This document shows positions 7,361-12,552 of a stretch of DNA of 12,552 nt, piece by piece; the stretch's first letter is position 1, and each line of letters begins with the position of its first letter. The stretch covers positions 1-12,552 of the forward strand of contig CAKXBD010000053.1 in NCBI GenBank assembly GCA_934871445.1. The letters are read 5' to 3'. The position numbers and the translations under genes were made by a program. Source of the DNA: an uncultured bacterium. GTDB lineage: Bacteria > Bacillota > Clostridia > Christensenellales > Borkfalkiaceae. The notes beneath the pieces were generated by a model that was not told the origin of the DNA, ran no database searches, and saw nothing but the letters and a program-made list of their open reading frames with translations.

Positions 7361-10300
7361 TTATGCGGCAATTGTCTCTTCCGAAATCCAAGAAACATTT
7401 GCCTCGCAGCCGCTGTTCCACTTTTCATTCCACCCCGCGGGGAGTTCGGATTCGGAGAATGGAATCGTTATAGTCTGCTGAGCCGTCCAGCCGTCGAACA
7501 CACCTTCTCCCAAAGTTTGTACCGATTCGGGAAGGACAAAGTTCGTCAATCCCGTACATCCCTTGAAGGCGAAGTCCTCGATGGTTCTGACAGATTCGGG
7601 CAACACGAGTTCAGTAAGCGCGGTACAGCCTTCAAAGGCATTGGCATAGATAGTGTTCACTCCATAAGGAAGAGTTAAAGATTTGAGCGATGTACATCCC
7701 TTGAAGGCGTTTGCATAGATATAGTTTAATCCCCGAGCAAGATTGACGCTCTTCAAAGCGATACACCCCTCAAATGCGCCTGTCGGAAGACCATAGGAAG
7801 ATCCACGAGAAGTAACATTTACCGTTTCCAGCGCAGTACATCCCTTGAAAATTTCATCGGCATACCAACCCTGTCCCGGAAGAGTGACTTCTTTTAACGA
7901 AGTACAACCACTGAATAAACCGTTACCACCCGAATTGGAGCTTGATAAACTGAGCGTATTAGGAAGCTCTACCTTCGTGAGCGATACGCAATTTTCAAAA
8001 GCATAGTTTCCGATATAATAGGCTCCCATTTCTCCGCGATGGAAAGTCACACTTGCAAGTTTTGCGCATCCACTGAAACAATAAGCGCCTATTGACTGAT
8101 AATAAGTACCGTAGCTACCGGAAGAACTAGGGATATAAAAACTTTCCACATGCGCCGGCAAATCGATTGCCGTGAGGGAAGAACAATTTTGGAAAGCATT
8201 AGAGCCTATACTCAACTTTTCGGTAAAAATCGCTCCGATTGGTTCAAAGGTGACAGACGAGAGATTCGTACAGCCGGCAAAGCAATAAGAACCTATACCG
8301 CTAGTTACGCTGTCGAGATATCCGTCTTCTCCGTAAATTTGTATATTTCTCACGCGATAGGGAATCTCAACTTTCGTCAAAGCAGTACAATTTTGGAAAG
8401 CATAACTGCTCAATATGAGCCCCGCGCTTCCGTTCGCCACGAAATTAATTTCGGACAGTTGTGAACAGTCAGCAAAGGCATATTGTCCTATCTCAGTGAC
8501 ATAACGACCTATGGTAATACTCTTGATTTTTGTGTTTTGGAAGGCACGAGCTCCGATAGACTTCAACCTTTCAGGGAAAACTACTTCCGTAAGTTGAGTA
8601 CAATCCTTAAAGGCATTGGCCCCTATACTTACGATTCCCTTGGGAAGAGTGATTTTCGTGATCGCCGTACCCGCGAAAACGCCGTCAAGAATCGTCGTAA
8701 CGCTGTCGGGAACTGTATATTCCCCTTCCCAATCGGACGGGAAAGAAATAAGCGTCGTCATCTGATTATCGAATAATACACCGTCTACGAGCGCTAAATC
8801 AGCATTATCTTCCGCCAAGGACAAATCGACAGAGCCACCCGTCGCAAACGCATTAGTACCGATTGTCTTTACAGTTTCCAAAATATGAATTTCTGTAAGG
8901 TTTGTGCAGTTCTGAAATACATTATTTCCGAAACTCTCAAGTCCCGGGAACATTTCTACGGAGGACAGAGCGGAACAGTTCTGGAAAACAGTATTTCCGA
9001 TACTTAAAACGCTTCCGGGAATCGTAATCTCTTCCAGAGAAGTACAGCCGTAAAAAGCATTATTTCCGATCGCCGTGACGCTGTTAGGAATAACTACTTT
9101 CTGTAAAGATGTAGCTCCATAGAACATTCCCTCGGAAATGGCTTCAACACCGTCGGGAATGGAAACTTCTGAAAGCAACGTACAGCCTGTAAACGCTCGA
9201 CTTCCTATCTTGGTAAGTTTGAAATCATTTGCAAACGAAATACTTTCAAGACCGGAACAACCGTTAAAAGCATAATCGGCAATTTCTGTTACACCTTTGG
9301 GAATAACAATAGCTTCAAGCTTCGTACAGCTTTGGAACGCATTCTTTCCTATTATTGTCACGCCTTCCGGAATTGTAATCGAAGAAAGAAGGCTGCATTT
9401 AGAGAAAAGAGTAGCACTGATTTCTGTAAGGTTTTCGGAAAGTTTCACGTTCGTAAGAGAAGCACACGAAGAGAATGCGCTCGTTCCGATAGTCGTTACT
9501 CCTTTCGGAAGTTCGAGGGATTCTATTCCCGTAGACTGGAAGGCACTATTTCCAATTTCCGTCAACAGGCCATCGGTATCGAATACGACTTCCTTCAAGT
9601 TTTTATCATTCTGGAACACATTATTTCCAATTGTCTTGACGCTCTCGGGAACGGAAATCGATTTGAGAGCAGTAATATTCGCAAAAGCATAATTTCCGAT
9701 CGTCTCTAATTGTCCGTCCACCGAAAATTCAATATTTTCAAGATTCGCGCAATAGTTGAAGGCATATTCGCCGATTTCTTTCACGCTGGAAGAGAAAATA
9801 ATTTTAGTCAATTTATCGGCATAATCGTAGGCGGTCGCATTTTTTCGATAATGGAAGAAAGCGTATCCGCCTATTTTCTCCACTCCGTTAGGAATCGTGT
9901 ACTCCGTAACCTCTTTTGCCATCGGATAATAAACTAATTCCTTACCATCTGCGCTGAACAGGACTCCGTTCATCGATTTGAACGCCGTGCTTCCCTTATC
10001 GACAAGAATCTCTTGTAAAGAGGTACAGCCGAAAAAGTTGAAACGGTTCAAAGACGTCATATTGGCAGAGAGCGTTACGCTTATCAACTTAGTGCAATCG
10101 CGGAATACAGACACAGTGTCATTCTTCGAAGTCCCCGTCGATAAAGTCGTGAGTGAAGAAGGAAGTACAATGCTTGTCAATCCCGTTCCCCAGAAAGCGC
10201 AGTCATTGATTGTATCCAATCTGCTACCCTCTTCAAATTTCACTTCGGTCAAAGCGGTACAGTTGACAAAAGCGCTCTTTCCGATAGAGAACAAACGCGC

Positions 10301-12552
10301 GGGAAGCGTAATACTTTTAAGTGAAGTACAGCTCGAAAAAGCACCCGTCGCCGCAGTTACCTTTGTAGACGAAGAAATCTTTCCTCCATCGGCAATTGTT
10401 AAATTCTCCGTCCCTCCAGGAGCAAAGGTAACCGTAGTAAGATCCGCACACTTTTCAAAGGCTTGATTGGCTATCGTCGTCACGCTGCCCGGAATTGTAA
10501 CCGAGACAAGCGGCGTCGCCGAGAACGCTTTGGTCTGAATTTCTTTAATCCCATCGGGAATAATGAATTCCGTTATAGCTGTTCCGTAGAACATATTGCT
10601 GACGATAGCCTCTAACTGTGTTCCTGCCTCAAAATTAACGGTCTTTAATTGATCACAGTTATAGAAAGTATATCCTGTCGTTATCGTCTTTAAGTTTGCA
10701 GGAATCGTAATTTCTGTAATGGGAGTAGCTTGGAAGGTTCTAACTCCAAAAGAGGATACTTTACAGCCTGGCGCAAAAGTCACGCTGGTAAGCTTGGAAC
10801 AATTTCCGAAACTCTGGCGGCCTATCGATTCTACATTTTGTGGAATATGGACGCTTTCGAGCGCGCTATATTCAAACGCATAATCACCTATCTTGGTCAG
10901 ACTTTCGGGCAGAACAATAGAAGTAACCTCGGAATAGCGGAAAGTATATGCGCCGATTTCTGTAACCCCTTCGGGAATTTCCACCGCTCCCGTTGCGAAA
11001 ACAGCCAAAATCGTCGTCTTTTCCGCATTATACAGAATATTATCCTCCACGATGAAAGATTTATTTCCCGCCTCTACGGAAACCTGTGTCGGGCAAGCCT
11101 GTTTAGACCCATTATCAATGAAAAGATTACCTCCTATCGAAGAAACACGGGAAGGAATTGTAAAGCTTTCCATTGCAATACAGTCTACAAATACGCCGTC
11201 CCCAAACTTCAAGTCCTCGGTTCCTGCATCAAAGATAACTTCTTTGAGTCCTTTCTGAGCTTCAAACGCATTATCCTCTATACTTGTCACACTACCGGGA
11301 ATCGTAATGCTTTCGAGCGCCGTCCCCGTTCCCAATCGGATAGCGAAAGCGGCCTCCCCGATGGTTTTAAGGCCATTGGGTAAAACGATATTACTTAACT
11401 GAGGAAGACTTGCAAAAGCCAGATAGTTGATGGATTGTAAGCGACTCACTCCGTTTTCTTCCTCGAACACAACGCTTTGCAGGCTCTCTGCCTTATAGAA
11501 GCTCCAAGCACCTACTTGCGTGAGTCTTGCGGGCAAACGGATCTCCGTGAGCGCCGTAGCATAGAACACAGAGTCGCTCCCCGTTCCGTCGGCAATTACC
11601 AAATCTTCCGTGCCGCCGGCTTCAAAGGTGACAGATGACAATGAAAGGCAATTATTGAAGGCGCCTACGCCGATGAGCGTGACCGATTTAGGAATTTCAA
11701 TCGAGGAAAGGTTTCCACAATTCATAAAGGCGTTTGCCCCGATTGTGACGAGCGTTTCGGGCAAAGTTACTTTTGTAAGACCTTCGCAGCCTTTGAAAGC
11801 ACTCTCTCCGATTTCAGTAACGCCCGACGGAATCACTACTGTCGTCAATGCGGGACAATTGTTGAAAATAAACCCGTCTACACTATTCATTCCCGCTGAA
11901 AGTACAACGCTTTCCAAAGCGGCACAACCATCAAACGCATATGCACCTACGCTTGTGACACTGTCCGGCACAACGACGGAAATTAAAGCCGTATTTGAAA
12001 ATGCATACTCCCCGATTGATATTAAATCCTTACCAAAAGTAATTTCAGAAAGGGATGCCGCATGATCGAATACATAATTTCCGATGTTTTTCCAGCGTTC
12101 AGGAAGAGTCAAAGCGGAAAGTCCCGAACAACTTGCAAATGCATATTCGTCAACAATAAGTTCTTCCCCCGCTCCCTCGGCAAAAATAAGTTCCGTAAGG
12201 CCGATGCAGCGATAGAAAGCATTTGCTTTAATATGCGTAATATTTTTACCGATTGTAAAGGAGGTTATTTCCATGTTATTGGAAAACACCTTTTCGCCAA
12301 TCGTAGTCACCGTATCAGGCAGAGTGAAATTTCCGCCTCTCTTGGAATAAAACAAAATTTCTGTGACATCTTTATTATATAAGACTCCGTCGATATCGGT
12401 ATAATAACCGTTTGCATCGTCGACGTAAACTCCTTCGAGATTATCACAACCGTCAAAGACCGTAATGGGAAGCATTTCGACCGCTGCAGACAAGGTAACT
12501 CGCGCAAGTTCCAGACAGTCGTTAAATACATATTGCCCAAAGGTCATGCTTT
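7361..12552 (-). CDS. Giant BspA-like leucine-rich-repeat surface protein (5' end outside window)
   Basis: At least 1728 residues are present, ending at TAA 7361-7363. Numbering here starts at the Met at 12547. That Met is not the start: the frame is open to the edge (a Ser codon precedes it) and MTFGQYVFNDC is already mid-repeat. Almost the whole protein is a solenoid of LRR_5/BspA units of about 23 residues, with core motif IGxxAFxxCxxLxxVxIPxxV; I count about 63. Four non-LRR islands with a DGVLY-type motif interrupt it. The end (about 1690-1728) has GWNEKWNSGCEANVSW, the capping segment common in Firmicutes BspA-type proteins. No LPxTG, C-terminal helix or other anchor is visible, so secretion and anchoring signals must be in the missing N-terminus. 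Members of this family are surface or secreted proteins, with adhesion and host-protein binding reported for some; the ligand here is unknown. No frameshift was seen. Confidence 0.92.
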   Translation of the reverse strand, partial: SMTFGQYVFNDCLELARVTLSAAVEMLPITVFDGCDNLEGVYVDDANGYYTDIDGVLYNKDVTEILFYSKRGGNFTLPDTVTTIGEKVFSNNMEITSFTIGKNITHIKANAFYRCIGLTELIFAEGAGEELIVDEYAFASCSGLSALTLPERWKNIGNYVFDHAASLSEITFGKDLISIGEYAFSNTALISVVVPDSVTSVGAYAFDGCAALESVVLSAGMNSVDGFIFNNCPALTTVVIPSGVTEIGESAFKGCEGLTKVTLPETLVTIGANAFMNCGNLSSIEIPKSVTLIGVGAFNNCLSLSSVTFEAGGTEDLVIADGTGSDSVFYATALTEIRLPARLTQVGAWSFYKAESLQSVVFEEENGVSRLQSINYLAFASLPQLSNIVLPNGLKTIGEAAFAIRLGTGTALESITIPGSVTSIEDNAFEAQKGLKEVIFDAGTEDLKFGDGVFVDCIAMESFTIPSRVSSIGGNLFIDNGSKQACPTQVSVEAGNKSFIVEDNILYNAEKTTILAVFATGAVEIPEGVTEIGAYTFRYSEVTSIVLPESLTKIGDYAFEYSALESVHIPQNVESIGRQSFGNCSKLTSVTFAPGCKVSSFGVRTFQATPITEITIPANLKTITTGYTFYNCDQLKTVNFEAGTQLEAIVSNMFYGTAITEFIIPDGIKEIQTKAFSATPLVSVTIPGSVTTIANQAFEKCADLTTVTFAPGGTENLTIADGGKISSSTKVTAATGAFSSCTSLKSITLPARLFSIGKSAFVNCTALTEVKFEEGSRLDTINDCAFWGTGLTSIVLPSSLTTLSTGTSKNDTVSVFRDCTKLISVTLSANMTSLNRFNFFGCTSLQEILVDKGSTAFKSMNGVLFSADGKELVYYPMAKEVTEYTIPNGVEKIGGYAFFHYRKNATAYDYADKLTKIIFSSSVKEIGEYAFNYCANLENIEFSVDGQLETIGNYAFANITALKSISVPESVKTIGNNVFQNDKNLKEVVFDTDGLLTEIGNSAFQSTGIESLELPKGVTTIGTSAFSSCASLTNVKLSENLTEISATLFSKCSLLSSITIPEGVTIIGKNAFQSCTKLEAIVIPKGVTEIADYAFNGCSGLESISFANDFKLTKIGSRAFTGCTLLSEVSIPDGVEAISEGMFYGATSLQKVVIPNSVTAIGNNAFYGCTSLEEITIPGSVLSIGNTVFQNCSALSSVEMFPGLESFGNNVFQNCTNLTEIHILETVKTIGTNAFATGGSVDLSLAEDNADLALVDGVLFDNQMTTLISFPSDWEGEYTVPDSVTTILDGVFAGTAITKITLPKGIVSIGANAFKDCTQLTEVVFPERLKSIGARAFQNTKIKSITIGRYVTEIGQYAFADCSQLSEINFVANGSAGLILSSYAFQNCTALTKVEIPYRVRNIQIYGEDGYLDSVTSGIGSYCFAGCTNLSSVTFEPIGAIFTEKLSIGSNAFQNCSSLTAIDLPAHVESFYIPSSSGSYGTYYQSIGAYCFSGCAKLASVTFHRGEMGAYYIGNYAFENCVSLTKVELPNTLSLSSSNSGGNGLFSGCTSLKEVTLPGQGWYADEIFKGCTALETVNVTSRGSSYGLPTGAFEGCIALKSVNLARGLNYIYANAFKGCTSLKSLTLPYGVNTIYANAFEGCTALTELVLPESVRTIEDFAFKGCTGLTNFVLPESVQTLGEGVFDGWTAQQTITIPFSESELPAGWNEKWNSGCEANVSWISEETIAA
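7961..8449 (-). repeat. Tandem two-unit (about 67-residue) duplication with long Tyr/Ser/Gly loops
   Basis: Residues about 1395-1462 and 1463-1529 align as two copies of a two-LRR block: each has IGxYCFxGCxxLxSVTF followed by IGxxAFxNCxSLTxx(I/V)(D/E)LP. Each copy has an unusual loop before IGxYCF (1401-1417 with IYGEDGYLDS; 1468-1485 with SSSGSYGTYYQS). A half copy precedes them at about 1367-1396. Confidence 0.7.
8690..8827 (-). repeat. Non-LRR island 4 (residues about 1241-1286)
   Basis: Same pattern: LSLAEDNADL, VDGVLFDNQMTTLISFP, then YTVPDSVTTIL. After it the solenoid runs uninterrupted by islands to the C-terminal cap. Confidence 0.75.
9872..10009 (-). repeat. Non-LRR island 3 (residues about 847-892)
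   Basis: Same pattern: ILVDKGSTAF, MNGVLFSADGKELVYYP, then YTIPNGVEKIG. This is the copy closest to the usual BspA island, with a YYP motif. Confidence 0.75.
10952..11089 (-). repeat. Non-LRR island 2 (residues about 487-532)
   Basis: Same pattern as island 1: VSVEAGNKSF, VEDNILYNAEKTTILAVF, then VEIPEGVTEIG. Here DGVLY has become DNILY. Confidence 0.75.
12299..12433 (-). repeat. Non-LRR island 1 (residues about 39-83)
   Basis: A beta-rich insert with the pattern V-D-x-N-x-Y, then DIDGVLYNKDVTEILFYS, then FTLPDTVTTIG leading back into the solenoid. This is the recognised interruption type of BspA-family proteins. Confidence 0.75.

Larger units (their letters stand above)
7430..12552 (-). 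repeat. BspA/LRR_5 repeat solenoid, about 63 units
   Basis: Units usually span 23 codons (69 bp), with longer variants of about 30-45 codons. The strongest positions are Ile-Gly, Ala-Phe, Cys about 3 residues after the Phe, Leu 3 after the Cys, and Pro about 7-8 further on. Cys is replaced in several units (for example FSNNMEI, FQATPI, FYGTAI), where the unit is often one residue shorter. Confidence 0.9.

Noticed and set aside
9297..12382. Plus-strand open frames of 100-220 codons with their own internal periodicity, opposite the LRR gene
   Set aside because: The 69-bp period is a multiple of three, so the antisense frames inherit both openness and repetition from the LRR gene. They have no convincing Shine-Dalgarno support or domain.
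12545..12547. ATG at 12547 as the start codon of the LRR gene
   Set aside because: The frame is open upstream to the window edge, and the Met falls inside a standard LRR unit. No signal peptide follows it, so it is internal and the gene is truncated at its 5' end.
7430..12552. Regularly spaced DNA repeats that might suggest a CRISPR array or satellite
   Set aside because: The period is in codon register, the repeats are imperfect, and the whole stretch translates as an intact LRR protein. There are no identical repeat/unique spacer alternations and no cas genes.

Overview
The window holds six genes, all on the minus strand and therefore read from high to low coordinates. They look like part of a chromosomal locus of a Gram-positive gut Clostridia-type bacterium. 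The Shine-Dalgarno sites (AAGGAGG, AGGAG), a divergent InlB B-repeat module, a giant BspA-type leucine-rich-repeat protein and mid-range GC content support this. A Christensenellales-like gut Firmicute is my best guess, but that is an inference from gene style, not a marker gene. There is no rRNA, tRNA, CRISPR array, transposase or integrase.

Layout in the direction of transcription. (1) 12552-7361: most of a giant secreted-type protein made of about 63 BspA/LRR_5 repeats. Its 5' end lies outside the window and its C-terminus is complete. (2) 7360-7207: a 154-bp spacer with a GC-rich hairpin lacking a U tract, a candidate promoter and a strong Shine-Dalgarno site. (3) 7206-6175: a three-helix membrane protein that resembles the N-terminal part of DUF4175 proteins and carries an extracytoplasmic InlB B-repeat-like domain. 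(4) 6117-5026: a MoxR-family AAA+ ATPase. (5) 5026-4127: a soluble DUF58 protein with a VWA-type metal site. (6) 4130-2196: a BatA-like membrane protein whose VWA domain has a degraded metal site. (7) 2182 to beyond position 1: a membrane protein with two intact VWA domains and a glutamine-amidotransferase-like domain between them, cut by the window edge.

Genes 3 to 7 form one tight operon: a 57-bp gap, a TAATG overlap, an ATGA overlap and a 13-bp gap. They match the widespread MoxR-DUF58-VWA (Bat-like) architecture, in which a cytoplasmic AAA+ ATPase works with VWA partners, probably in assembly, metal insertion or quality control of membrane or exported proteins. Positively charged cytoplasmic loops predict that both VWA membrane proteins and the InlB-like domain face outward, while MoxR and DUF58 stay in the cytoplasm.

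The most unusual items are: the InlB-like domain joined to a DUF4175-like membrane unit inside a MoxR operon; the DxCxG replacement of the metal-binding DxSxS in the BatA-like protein; and the internal architecture of the LRR giant, which has four regularly placed non-LRR islands, two higher-order duplications and tyrosine/serine-rich loops. The shared orientation of the surface LRR gene and the MoxR system suggests, but does not prove, a functional link.
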